From NCBI RefSeq assembly GCF_039521745.1, contig NZ_BAAACT010000151.1: a stretch of DNA of 64,000 nt. One strand, written 5' to 3'. Source of the stretch: Faecalicatena contorta. Its GTDB lineage: Bacteria; Bacillota; Clostridia; Lachnospirales; Lachnospiraceae. Made by a program: the position numbers and the translations under genes. The stretch's first letter is position 1; each line of letters begins with the position of its first letter. Shown in pieces: positions 42,370 to 52,054 of the stretch. The notes under the pieces were generated by a model. The model worked only from the letters and a program-made list of their open reading frames with translations, searched no databases and had not been told where the DNA came from.

Positions 42370-43190
42370 CTATTTGACGGCGCCCGCCGTCAGGCCGCTC
42401 ACAAAATATTTCTGCATAAAAACAAACAAAATCACAAGCGGAATGCTGGCAATAACCGATGCTGCCATCATATCGTTCCACAATATCTTGTAAAATCCAT
42501 TTAGTTCAGCTATACCCAGAGGCAGCGTTTTCAGTTCCGGTGATATCAGCAGGGTCTGGGCAAACATATACTCATTCCATGCTGTAATAAAAGCATAAAT
42601 AGCTGAGGATGCGATTCCCGGCAGCGTCAATGGAAGAATAACCTTCAAGAACACTTTCCATCTGCTGCAGCCATCTATGATTGCAGCCTCATCCAATGAG
42701 GTTGGTAAATCATCATCCAAGTGCAGAATGGTATTGTAAAGGATATGTAAACAAGCGTCATTCCCAGCAATGAATCATTCAGTCCATAGGTATCCAGCAC
42801 TTTATAATAGGGAATCAAAAGCATGATTGACGGAAACATCTGAGTTACCAGCAAAAAGGTAATAAATCCCTTTTTGCCCTTGAATTTAAACCTTGTAACG
42901 CCATAGCCCGCCAGACATGCAAACGCGACTGACACGATGACCGACCCTAAAACTATGATAATGCTGTTCTTAAAATATGTCAAAAACGGGTATTCTTCCC
43001 AGAGGCGCTGATACGCTTCGATGGTAAAGGTCTCCGGAATCCATCGGGGCGGAATTATGATTGTTTCCGATTCAATCTTAAAGGACGTTGACAGCATCCA
43101 TAAAATCGGAAGCAGCACCACCACAGCAAATAACCCCAGAGTTATATACGTACCAATACCTGCCAGTAATTTCTTGTTCTTAGTCCTTAT
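42370..43190 (-). pseudogene. Disrupted MalG-type permease (short deletion)
   Basis: The N-terminal part (to SFTIPFCTWM) and the C-terminal part (DDLPTSLDEAAIIDGCS onward) are in different frames. The few residues normally found between them (a KGF-like stretch before the EAA loop) are missing, so a deletion of roughly 11 nt within GATGATG-type sequence is likely, not a single homopolymer slip. No good ATG start is left either: the expected start codon reads ATA at 43190 and the first alternative is a GTG at 43124. Confidence 0.78.
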
Positions 43191-44090
43191 TCTCCAAAAA
43201 CCTCCTATACATCTTGCTTATCAGGACACATATCAAAAATACAACTACCGACATTGCAGCAGCCTTCCCAAAGTCAAAGTAGCTAGATGCCTGTTTATAT
43301 ATCTCTAAACTGATAATCGACGTATCACTCCCGGGGCCTCCTCCTATTAAAAGAGCCACAATAGTATAGTGTTTAAACCACCAGATTGTATCCAGAATAA
43401 GTGTTGCCGATAAAACAGGTTTGATGGAGGGCAGCACAATGCTTAAAAGTGTCTGCAGTTTATTCGCTCCATCTATCTTTGCCGCTTCATATATATCCTC
43501 CGGCACGCTCTGCAGCGCCGCAAGTACATTAATCATAACGAGTGGAAATCCCTTCCATATTGCCACGGCCACGGCCACGACCATAATGAAGGCATATGTA
43601 CTGTCCCCCAGCCAGGATATCCCCTGTTCAATAATTCCCCATCTTTGAAGATAACTGTTCAGCAGCCCATAAATTGGATTAAAAATCCATTTGAAAATCA
43701 ACGCCACTACAACATCCGGAAAAAGCCAAGGCAGAATTAATATCACCTTAAAAATTCCAATCCCCTTTTTTTCTGATTCAACAGGGTTCCCAACAGGATC
43801 CCTATTACGAAATGTAACGCCACAACCAGAATTGTGAACTTCAGCGTCAGCAGAATCTGTTTTAAAAATACCTTGTCAGAAAACACCTCTGCATAATTTC
43901 CAATTCCGACAAAGTTCCATTTATCCCCCAGATCTGTATCAAACAGGCTGATTCCCGCACCATAGAATAATGGATAAACCACGAGCGCAACAAGCAGTAA
44001 CAATGCCGGGAAAATAAACAGATACGGGGTTAATTTTTGTAAGGGCACATCCTTAGCACAATATCCATTCTTTATTTTATTATGTTTCAT
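43180..44090 (-). pseudogene. Frameshifted MalF-type permease
   Basis: The first part (from ATG 44090 to GLEFLR) and the second (VILILPWLFPDVVVALIF, EAA loop EDIYEAAKIDGANKLQ) are in adjacent frames. One more T in the T5 run near 43755 (minus strand GAATTTTTAAGG) would join them as FFKVILIL. It is followed closely by the second permease remnant. Both halves keep good family similarity, so the damage is recent or a base-call error. Confidence 0.8.
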
Positions 44091-44100
44091 ATCCTTCCTC

Positions 44101-45243
44101 CTACCATTCTGCAAATGAGCCGTCCTCATGAAACTCAACAGGATTCATCCAGCGCCCGTCATATTCCATTTTCCTGACCTGCTCCTCATCCACTTCAACT
44201 CCCAGACCGGCTCCCTGCGGAACAGGGATATAACCGTCTTCAATTTTAAATGGCTGCTTTAATAATTGAACGCCAAGCTCTGTCTTTTCAGGAAGTGTCA
44301 GATGCTCCTGTGCAGTAAAATTCGGAATGCAGGCATCCAGCTGCAGACATGACGCCAGTGAAAGAGGTCCCAATGGATTATGGGGCGCAATGGAGCAATA
44401 GTTGTTCTCCGCCATGGCGGCAATCTTAAATGCCTGCAGAATCCCCCCGCAATGACATAAATCCGGCTGCAGCACCTGCACTCCGCCGCGCTTAAGAAGC
44501 TCCCTATATCCCCACGTGGTAAATAGCCGTTCACCTGTAGCAATTGGTATACTGGTCGATTCCGCGACCCTCAGCAGCTCATCTGTATTTTCCGGAAGAA
44601 CAGGCTCTTCCACAAACATCGGGTCATACTTTTCTAATTTTTGACATAACCTTTTTGCCATTGCCGGCGAAACCCTTCCATGAAAATCAATGGCTATATG
44701 AATGTCTTTACCAACGGCTTTTCTTAATTCCCCGAATTTCTCCACATATTCATCTGTTTTTTTTGGAGTATCAATATGCAAAAACGGATAATCTAAAACG
44801 GTCTTCAGAGCTTTGAATCCTTGTCTTACCCTTAACTGCGCCTTCTCGCAAAGTTCCTCAGTGGTCGGGTTGACTGTCGGGGTAATATGTGCATACATTA
44901 GTATCTTATTCCTGCATGCACCGCCTAAGAGCTGCCATATCGGCACGCCCAGCGCCTTCCCCTTAATATCCCAAAGAGCCTGTTCGATTCCGCTGACTGC
45001 ACTGCAAAGTATCGCGCCCCCGCGGTAAAATCCGCCTTTGTACATTATCTGCCATAAGGCCTCAATATTCATGGGGTTCTTGCCTTTTATACAGGTTCCC
45101 AGAGTATGGACTGCATTCTCGACCACAGTCGCCCTTCCTTCAAGCATTGCTTCACCCCACCCGGTTACACCCTCATCTGTCTCCACTTTTACAAACATCC
45201 ACCGAGGCTTTACATGAAATGTTTTAATATTTATAATTTTCAT
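44101..45243 (-). CDS. dgoD: D-galactonate dehydratase-like enzyme (DgoD)
   Basis: The 380-residue enolase-superfamily enzyme agrees with DgoD along its length: WMFVKVETDEGVTGWGEAM, GFYRGGAILCSAVSGI, IDFHGRVSPAMAKRL, FVEEPVLPE, IATGERLFTTWGYRELL, PDLCHCGGI and the catalytic His in IAPHNPLGP. The C-terminus GSFAEW also fits. It removes water from D-galactonate (or a stereoisomer) to give 2-keto-3-deoxygalactonate. This suggests that the galactose half of the galactan was once handled by an oxidative route. It is intact inside a decayed operon. Confidence 0.87.
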   Translation of the reverse strand: MKIINIKTFHVKPRWMFVKVETDEGVTGWGEAMLEGRATVVENAVHTLGTCIKGKNPMNIEALWQIMYKGGFYRGGAILCSAVSGIEQALWDIKGKALGVPIWQLLGGACRNKILMYAHITPTVNPTTEELCEKAQLRVRQGFKALKTVLDYPFLHIDTPKKTDEYVEKFGELRKAVGKDIHIAIDFHGRVSPAMAKRLCQKLEKYDPMFVEEPVLPENTDELLRVAESTSIPIATGERLFTTWGYRELLKRGGVQVLQPDLCHCGGILQAFKIAAMAENNYCSIAPHNPLGPLSLASCLQLDACIPNFTAQEHLTLPEKTELGVQLLKQPFKIEDGYIPVPQGAGLGVEVDEEQVRKMEYDGRWMNPVEFHEDGSFAEW

Positions 45244-45310
45244 ACATTTACTCCTTTGCTTTGTGTGATTCGAAGTAACTTCTCATAATGCATAACAAAG
45301 ACATTGCAGA

Positions 45311-46300
45311 CTAATTATTTATCTGATATCTTTCAATCAATTTTCTGTCTATCGCAAGTCCCAGCCCTTCGTGTTCATGTCAAATAAGATAACCATTGTC
45401 TATATGCAGACTATTCATCGTTAACTCTTCCCTGAAAATATTGGGAGTTCTGTCTAATTCCAAATATACAGCAGCCGGATTTAAGCTTTCCGGAAAATCC
45501 GGCATTGCAAAAACAGCATTTATGCCCACAGATACAGCAACTGCGCTCCCCCACACATGGGGATAACATTGAATATTTTCAAGCTTAGCCATCACCATTA
45601 TTTTCATAAACTCAGACAGACCACCTGTGGAGCTACAGTCCGGCTGAACAATATCTGCACACCGCTGCTGAACGAAAGACCGAAATCCATATGCTGTAAA
45701 CTCAGCCTCACCACCGGCAATGGGGATAGATACTTCCCGCTTCACTTCACAATACCCCGCATAGTCCTCCGGCGGCACAGGTTCTTCAAACCAGGTAATG
45801 TCATATTCTTCTACTCCTTTTGCCAGCTTTATTGCTGAAAGTGCGTTGTATGCATGGTTTGCATCAATCATAAGCTTTATTTTGGAGCCGATTTCTGAAC
45901 GAATTCCTTTCACCAACTGAATATCCTTTTCTACTCCAAATCCCACTTTCATTTTAATCGCCTGAAAGCCTGCATCCACATAAGATACCGCTTCTTCCGC
46001 CAATTCTTTTTCCAAACGGGGACTTATACTGTGGTAGAGCCCAGTGGCATATGGGATTATCTTTTCTCGCCTTGCACCGCCGAGCAGCGTGTATACAGGA
46101 AGGTGCACATACTTCCCTTTTAAATCCCAGAGTGCATTGTCGATTGCGCTCAATGCCTGTACGCAGGAACCTTTTTGACCGCAGTCCCGTAAAATATTAT
46201 ATAAATCATCCCATATACTTCCGCTTTCAAATACATTCCGTCAACTTTTTTCACCTAAGTCCTGACTGACAATATAGACTTTAACTTCCCTGATTTTCAT
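45311..46300 (-). pseudogene. Enolase-superfamily acid-sugar dehydratase with internal deletion and stops
   Basis: From ATG 46300 the frame reads MKIREVKVYIVSQDLGEKS, then a TGA at codon 20. It goes on in frame with NVFESGSIWDDLYNILRDCGQ and the barrel domain. About 60 residues of the capping domain usually present between these parts are missing. The barrel part is well kept (K-x-K in AIKMKVG, DANHAY, EEPVPPEDY, GGEAEF, YPHVWGS). A second TGA at 45380-45382 comes 22 codons before the natural stop. The substrate is unknown; it belongs to the mandelate-racemase-like subgroup. It cannot make a normal enzyme. Confidence 0.8.
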
Positions 46301-46317
46301 AGTATTATGCCCTCCCT

Positions 46318-47547
46318 TCATAAGGCAATTGATATCCGCTGGATATAAAAATACTCTTCCAAACTGAATACGGAACAATCCTTGCCGATTCCGCTCTGCT
46401 TACAGCCGCCATGCGGAAGGTTAAATTGATAGCATGGTTCGTTTACGTTAACACTTCCGGCGTCAATTTTTCTAGAGAGATTCAATGCATCTGAAAGTGA
46501 ATTAGTATAAATATATGCTGCCAGACCATATTCCGTATCATTCGCCATTTCCTGAAGATTATCTTCGTCTGTAAATTCTATAATCGGAATAATGGGACCA
46601 AAAATTTCTTCCTTATATACTCGCATTTCAGATGTAACGCCCGTTAACAAAGTGGGTTCAAAATAATATCCCGGAAGTTCTTTTCTTTTGCCGCCTGCTT
46701 TAATCTCCGCGCCTTTTTCAACTGCATCTGCTACAAGAGCTTCCATGTTTTCCACTGCTCCTTGTGATGCTAACGGCGGAACTATAATATTTCCGTTCTC
46801 TTTCCCGCTCCCGAATTTTACGGCATTGAGGTATCCCTGTATTTCATCTGTAAATTTGCGTATTATTTCTTTATGTACAAAAATTCTGTTTGGTGCCACG
46901 CACACCTGACCGCCATTACTTATCTTTCCGTCCGCCACTTTCCTTGCAGCGTCACATACATCCGCATCTTTCATTACAATAACTGGTGCATTCCCGCCTA
47001 ACTCCAATGAATAATGCTTGATAGATGTGGCGCTCTGCCTGATTACCTTTTTTCCTGTCTCACTGGAACCAATTAAGGTAATCATTTGTGGGATGCTGCT
47101 TTCATTCAATGTCTTTCCAACAGACTGACTGTCTCCCGCCAGAATGTTAATGACCCCGGCAGGCATCCCTGCTTCAATGGAAAGCTCCCCTAAGTAAAGC
47201 GTAGTCAATGGAGTCAGGCTGGATGGTTTTAAAATACAGGTACATCCGGACGCCAAAGCCGGACCTAATTTATATCCTGCATTTAACAAAGGAAAATTCC
47301 ATGCCAGATAACCAACTACAACACCCAATGGTTTCCTTATAATCATACTAATATGTTTATCTTCATAATCCGGAAGAAGCTGTCAGCTTTTAAATGCCCA
47401 ACTGGCCGCTCCCAGCGCCTCTTTTGCCTGATCTGCTGTAACACCTGGAAATTCTGCGATCACTGTTCCATTCGCAGGATTATAAACAGTAATATTCTTT
47501 CCTTCTCCGCGAACTGCTTTTCCATTAATGTAGTTTCTTATATGCAT
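46318..47547 (-). pseudogene. Aldehyde dehydrogenase with internal deletion
   Basis: From ATG 47547 (GGGAGG upstream) the frame encodes a normal ALDH start (IRNYINGKAVRGEGKNITVYNPANG, up to SWAFKS). A TGA follows at 47383, and then in frame QLLPDYEDKHISMIIRKPLGVV and the rest to the catalytic Cys region (NGGQVCVAPNRIF). Roughly 80 residues normally between these parts are absent, with the stop exactly at the junction. This is the first gene of the decayed operon and would have oxidized a sugar or aldehyde. Confidence 0.8.
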
Positions 47548-47566
47548 TATTTCGCCTCCCACATTC

Positions 47567-47582
47567 GTTCGTATTTGCGAAC
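47567..47582. promoter_or_regulatory. Candidate operator upstream of the decayed operon
   Basis: GTTCG-N6-CGAAC is a 16-bp palindrome in the leader between the promoter and the ALDH start. It may be the site of the nearby IclR regulator, but no consensus for that protein is known to me. Confidence 0.35.
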
Positions 47583-47599
47583 TCCGTTCTGATATTTAT

Positions 47600-47628
47600 A
47601 TGTTACCATACTTGTTACCTATATTCAA
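47600..47628 (-). promoter_or_regulatory. Promoter of the decayed second operon
   Basis: On the minus strand TTGAAT (47623-47628) and TAACAT (47600-47605) are 17 bp apart. GGTAACA occurs twice between and over the boxes. Confidence 0.65.
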
Positions 47629-48119
47629 TACTATTCTTTTATTTTTCATCTTCTTATGCACAAAATGACGATAGTTAGAATTGTATATTCCTGTCGGCGC
47701 GAGGTAAGTAGGTAAGCATCTGTATCTACAAACTTTTCACCACATTTGATAGGATGATTTCAAACTGAAATTTCATCTGGATCCGTACTTCCGCTGTATG
47801 TTCACGTTCTGCAATCGCAGGCGCACAGTTTTGAATTTTCGGCCGGCAGCATTTCCGAAATCACAAGCGATATATGTTATTGGCACTGGCTGCTGAAAAA
47901 TGGGCATTTTTTACAGGGCTTCGTATTTCGGGATTTTGCGGACTAACTATCAGGGTCTTGGATTTTGAAAATCGTATTATCAATGTACCCAGAGTCAGAA
48001 GAATAAAAAATGCCGCAACCCCATTAAGGACTACGGCGCTACTTTCACCAATATAAAATATAAATAATTCGCTCTGCAGTGATACGAATGCGTACGGTAC
48101 CAAAGGAACAGCATCCACA
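47629..48119. other. Gene-poor gap between second and third operons
   Basis: About 490 nt without a convincing gene. A 90-codon minus-strand frame (47861-48133) has one hydrophobic segment but no ribosome site and no family I recognise, and it overlaps the sulfatase end. No clear terminator was seen. It may be relic sequence. Confidence 0.45.
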
Positions 48120-49625
48120 TTACCGCTTCTCATCTTTTGTCTTTTTCTGTCTTACAGCCTCCCTCATCATAAGCCCCGTATCATAATCCAGCTGTCTTGG
48201 CTCATACTCTTCATTTTCCCGCTGTCTGGTGTACCCATCATTGTCCCAGCACGGCTTTTTATCACTGCGCCAATAACGCACAGCCCACTGGTATCCACGG
48301 TAAGGATCTCTCGTACGGTTCATATGCTCAAGCAGACGATCATGAAGAAGTTCTCTGTCAGCGGCATATGCGGGGTCTTCAATCAGGTTATGCACTTCAT
48401 AGGGATCTGCTTCCAGATCATAGAATTCATCCGTATCAAGTAAATGGATAACAAGCTTAAAACGTTCCGTCACAGCAGCCCTCATCATCTGCAGACCGCC
48501 AAAACCGTCATGGTCCGTTTCATAGCGCGTAAACTCTATGTAGACCGTATCATTTATCCTCACACGGACATCTTTTATTTGAGGCAATATGCTCCGGCCT
48601 TCCATCAAAACCGGAACCGGAACCCCCATATACTCTAATATAGTAGGTGCCAGATCAATGTGAGTAGCGGGTTCCGTAACAATTTTACCACTTTCCCCAC
48701 CACGAATGATTAAGGGAATGTTCGCAACCTCTTTATAGGCTGCTGCATTCTTGGTCTGAAGCCGATGCGACCCTAACATATCTCCATGGTCCGATGTATA
48801 TATCACCAGTGCATCCGGAACTGTTTCATTTAGTTTTTCAATCACCCTTCCTATTTCATAATCTACAAATGAATTGCACCCTAAAAACAGTGCCAGCTGC
48901 CTGGATGGGCGGTTCAGTTCGTCCGCCGTATATTTCATCGCATCTCCTGCCCACAGCTGCTGCATCAGAGGTTTTTTCGTAAGATCATCCTGAAAATTTG
49001 GATAATCGTGAAAGCAGAATCCTTCATACATCGTGTGAAAGGGTGCGGGACACAGACTGGGTCCATGAGGTTCATCATAGGATACCGTAAGAAAAAAATC
49101 TTCATCCTTATACCTGTCCAGAAACTTCAAAGCCCTGTCCGAACACCTGTGTGCATAGGTGAATGCCTCATCCATACCCTCTTCGTATGAGGTTTCTGAT
49201 TTTCTTGATTTCGTCCTTTCCTCTTCTGTGAGTTCTTCCAGATAACAGCGCATATCATACCAGTACTCGCTGTCCCAGCCATCAGGACATGTTCCCAGTC
49301 CAAAATAGTCCCCTCCATCCAAATGCCATTTACCGATATAGCCGCAGTGTATATGATTGTCATTCAGTCTCTGACCTATCGTTTTCACATTTGCCCCCAT
49401 TGCAACAGAATTCGCCACCATACCATTTGAATGAGGAAATGTACCTGTAAATATAGCACTACGTGCGGGACCACATACAGGCTGACAGGTATATGCATTT
49501 TCATAACGAATCCCCTCCCCGGCCAGCCGGTCCAGATTAGGGGTCTTCATCCTGTCATCGCCATAACAACCCAGCATATCTTTTCGTGTAGTATCTGTCA
49601 TCAGTAAAATCACTTGTTTTTTCAT
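48120..49625 (-). CDS. S1-type sulfatase
   Basis: The 501-residue protein starts with the metal-binding strand VILLMTDTTRKD and has the sulfatase signature C51-G-P-A-R (TCQPVCGPARSAIFTG). There C51 must be turned into formylglycine. Further ligands lie in YTSDHGDMLGSH. No signal peptide is present, so the enzyme works in the cytoplasm on imported sulfated oligosaccharide. It is the last gene of the third operon and follows a second sulfatase. Anaerobes mature such Cys-type sites with the radical-SAM enzyme anSME, which is not in this window. Confidence 0.9.
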   Translation of the reverse strand: MKKQVILLMTDTTRKDMLGCYGDDRMKTPNLDRLAGEGIRYENAYTCQPVCGPARSAIFTGTFPHSNGMVANSVAMGANVKTIGQRLNDNHIHCGYIGKWHLDGGDYFGLGTCPDGWDSEYWYDMRCYLEELTEEERTKSRKSETSYEEGMDEAFTYAHRCSDRALKFLDRYKDEDFFLTVSYDEPHGPSLCPAPFHTMYEGFCFHDYPNFQDDLTKKPLMQQLWAGDAMKYTADELNRPSRQLALFLGCNSFVDYEIGRVIEKLNETVPDALVIYTSDHGDMLGSHRLQTKNAAAYKEVANIPLIIRGGESGKIVTEPATHIDLAPTILEYMGVPVPVLMEGRSILPQIKDVRVRINDTVYIEFTRYETDHDGFGGLQMMRAAVTERFKLVIHLLDTDEFYDLEADPYEVHNLIEDPAYAADRELLHDRLLEHMNRTRDPYRGYQWAVRYWRSDKKPCWDNDGYTRQRENEEYEPRQLDYDTGLMMREAVRQKKTKDEKR

Positions 49626-49712
49626 ACTGCCTTACCATCCCTTTCTAAAGAACAATTTATTCATGGAGCATTACGTTCTTTCCGCATGACCCGGTGCTTT
49701 GCCTCATGTCCC

Positions 49713-51239
49713 CTACCAAACTCCGTAGTGTCCGAATACCTGATGCTCGCATTCCAAATGTTTTTTCATGACCTTAAACTTCATCTGTTCGCAAAACGAT
49801 CTGTACATGGGCTGATGCGCAAGATTATTGTACTCATGGGGATCCAGAACCTGATTATACAGCTCCTCCTCTCCGGTATCGGTGACATAAGTATATCTGT
49901 AAGAAGCATCATAAATAGAAATATTCCGATTCCTGCCGCCCAAATTATAGCAGGTTGACATTGGCATGTTTCCTTCCCCCTCCTTAAAAACATCTACCCC
50001 TTGTGCATATTGAGGTTTCTTAAGATCCAGCATCGCAAACAATGTGGGCAGTACATCCACATTGCTCATTGGTCCTGTATATATCAGAGGCAACTCCTGT
50101 TCTTTTGCAGGTTTTAGTATAAATGGAATATGAATCAGGCTGTAAAAAGGCTGATCCGTTTTATAAAGGGTTTCATAATCACCAAGCATCTCCCCATGGT
50201 CTGCAGTGAAAATAATGATGGTGTCATCATACAGGTTATCCGCCTTCAGCTTATTGATAATCTTACCAACAGCCTTGTCTACCAGGGATACAGATGCCTG
50301 TGTATACTTATATGCCCGTTCAATGTCATCCTTGGCCGCATGATTGGCTTTGATAAAAGCATCTGCACCCTTCGTTTTTCTCCCCAGGATTTCCCCAGGA
50401 TTTGAAAATTCCGGTACATCAATATCCAAAAATCTCTCCGCAAAATCTTCAGGTGGTGTAAAATCATGATGAGGATCAGGAAATCCTACAAACAGGAACA
50501 TTGGTTTATCCTTCTCTTTATGAGAATCAATGTAGGAGCATGCCTCGTCTGCCAGCCACATTGAATTATGGAGTTCTGAAGGTACCTTAGAAAGATACAT
50601 ATCCATATTCGGGCGCTTCTTCCCGGCCTCCATTCTCCTCTCCTTTATAGCCTCTATCACTTCGGGGTGATTCTTATGCAGCCATCTGCCGTAATGTCCA
50701 TGATCATATTCGCAGGGGGCCTCCCCATGGCCCAACACATTTTTTACATAAGTAAATCCATAGTATGAATCCGTAATGTCTTCCGTCTCCGGCTCCTTCC
50801 AACGATCATAGCAGCTTCTAAAACCATAAGATTTATCTGCCAGGGACGGCTCTGTATGCAGCTTTCCAAGCATTGCCGTCTGATACCCTTCCTTAAGCAG
50901 ATAGTCTGCCATAGTTGGTATCTTATCCGGCACCCCCTCACCAAAGATATGTTCTGCAATCCAGTTATTTGGATCCTGGCAGCCATTATCCCTGCGCCAA
51001 AGCGGAATTCCATTTGATGATACACCATGCCCCGGCACATACATCCCGGTCAGAAAACTTGCCCTTGAAGGCATACAGACTGAATTAGCCGCCAGATGCC
51101 TTGTAAAATTACATCCATCCTGAGCAAGCCTGTCAATGTTTTCTGTCTCTGCGTGGATGTTACCATTGCATCCAAGACTGTCATAACGCTGTTGGTCAGT
51201 AAATAAAATCACTACATTTTTGTTCTTATTTTTATTCAT
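49713..51239 (-). CDS. S1-type sulfatase
   Basis: The 508-residue protein has metal ligands in VILFTDQQRYD, the signature C55-M-P-S-R (NSVCMPSRASFLTG) and FTADHGEMLGDY. It has no signal peptide. It lies 17 nt after the YesL-like gene. The two neighbouring sulfatases differ clearly, so they probably act on different sulfate positions or successive steps. Confidence 0.9.
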   Translation of the reverse strand: MNKNKNKNVVILFTDQQRYDSLGCNGNIHAETENIDRLAQDGCNFTRHLAANSVCMPSRASFLTGMYVPGHGVSSNGIPLWRRDNGCQDPNNWIAEHIFGEGVPDKIPTMADYLLKEGYQTAMLGKLHTEPSLADKSYGFRSCYDRWKEPETEDITDSYYGFTYVKNVLGHGEAPCEYDHGHYGRWLHKNHPEVIEAIKERRMEAGKKRPNMDMYLSKVPSELHNSMWLADEACSYIDSHKEKDKPMFLFVGFPDPHHDFTPPEDFAERFLDIDVPEFSNPGEILGRKTKGADAFIKANHAAKDDIERAYKYTQASVSLVDKAVGKIINKLKADNLYDDTIIIFTADHGEMLGDYETLYKTDQPFYSLIHIPFILKPAKEQELPLIYTGPMSNVDVLPTLFAMLDLKKPQYAQGVDVFKEGEGNMPMSTCYNLGGRNRNISIYDASYRYTYVTDTGEEELYNQVLDPHEYNNLAHQPMYRSFCEQMKFKVMKKHLECEHQVFGHYGVW

Positions 51240-51256
51240 TTTCTTCTCCCTCTATT

Positions 51257-51898
51257 TTAAAACAAACCGGAACGCTTCTCTTCATATTTGTCAAATACCC
51301 TCACTAATAGTATAGAATTTATATAAGCAGCAAATGCAAAACCAATAATCAAATAAATGTGTACGACATAAAACAATATTCCCACTTCAGTAAATAAGGC
51401 CACTGCCAGCAGACTGTTAAGCGTTACAATTCCGGCAGTGCAAGGTACATGCTTCATAGCGATCAGCAATGCATTATTTAACGTCAGCCTGCAAGTCAAG
51501 TCATACTTTGCAATCAGAGGGAAAATATATGCATACACAATCCACAAGATCAGAAGAACTGAAAATAAAACAGAGCGTATCAGATACCACAGAGCACTGT
51601 TCTGGGCATTTGCTATCCTTAAATCCAAAAACAGCAAGCCCCCTGCCGCGCTAACTGCCAACCACAGGACTGTACTCTTTTTTAAATGTAGTTTAAAAGA
51701 AGAAAAAAAGGAACGGGCGATATATGCTTCTTCATTTTTCGCCATCCGCAATGTAACGTCATACAAGGCGGTCAATGCGGCGCCTATTGTAAAAAAAGGG
51801 ATACATGTAACCAGAAAAAGAAGGTTGAGAAGAATCAGATCACCCGCTTTCCCCAATGTATTCATAAATCTGTTATCCATATCAAATAATTTTTGCAT
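51257..51898 (-). CDS. YesL-like (DUF624) membrane protein
   Basis: The 213-residue protein has about five membrane helices and a DUF624/YesL start (FMNTLGKAGDLILLNLLFLVTCIPFFTIGAALTALY). YesL proteins accompany YesM/YesN systems and ABC sugar importers in Firmicutes. Their function is unknown; a role in transport or signalling is inferred from linkage. It sits between the GH31 and sulfatase genes. Confidence 0.82.
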   Translation of the reverse strand: MQKLFDMDNRFMNTLGKAGDLILLNLLFLVTCIPFFTIGAALTALYDVTLRMAKNEEAYIARSFFSSFKLHLKKSTVLWLAVSAAGGLLFLDLRIANAQNSALWYLIRSVLFSVLLILWIVYAYIFPLIAKYDLTCRLTLNNALLIAMKHVPCTAGIVTLNSLLAVALFTEVGILFYVVHIYLIIGFAFAAYINSILLVRVFDKYEEKRSGLF

Positions 51899-52054
51899 CT
51901 ATTCACCTTCCTATTTAGTCAGGCCTGCCGTTTTACCTAATTTTCAGCCTGTTTTTTCCTTCTTGTAAATATTCGAATGTGGCAGCCTTTTTCACAAACT
52001 CCCTGTATGAGATGGTATGAACGTCATATCCATTGGTTCCATAAAAAGCGTTTC

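Noticed and set aside
45380..47385. UGA recoding (selenocysteine or other) in the broken genes
   Set aside because: The in-frame TGA codons lie at deletion joints or non-conserved positions. No SECIS-like structure was evident, and intact genes in the window use TGA as a normal stop.
47861..48133. 90-codon minus-strand frame with one hydrophobic segment
   Set aside because: It overlaps the sulfatase end, has no ribosome site and is not recognised; kept only as a note on the gap.
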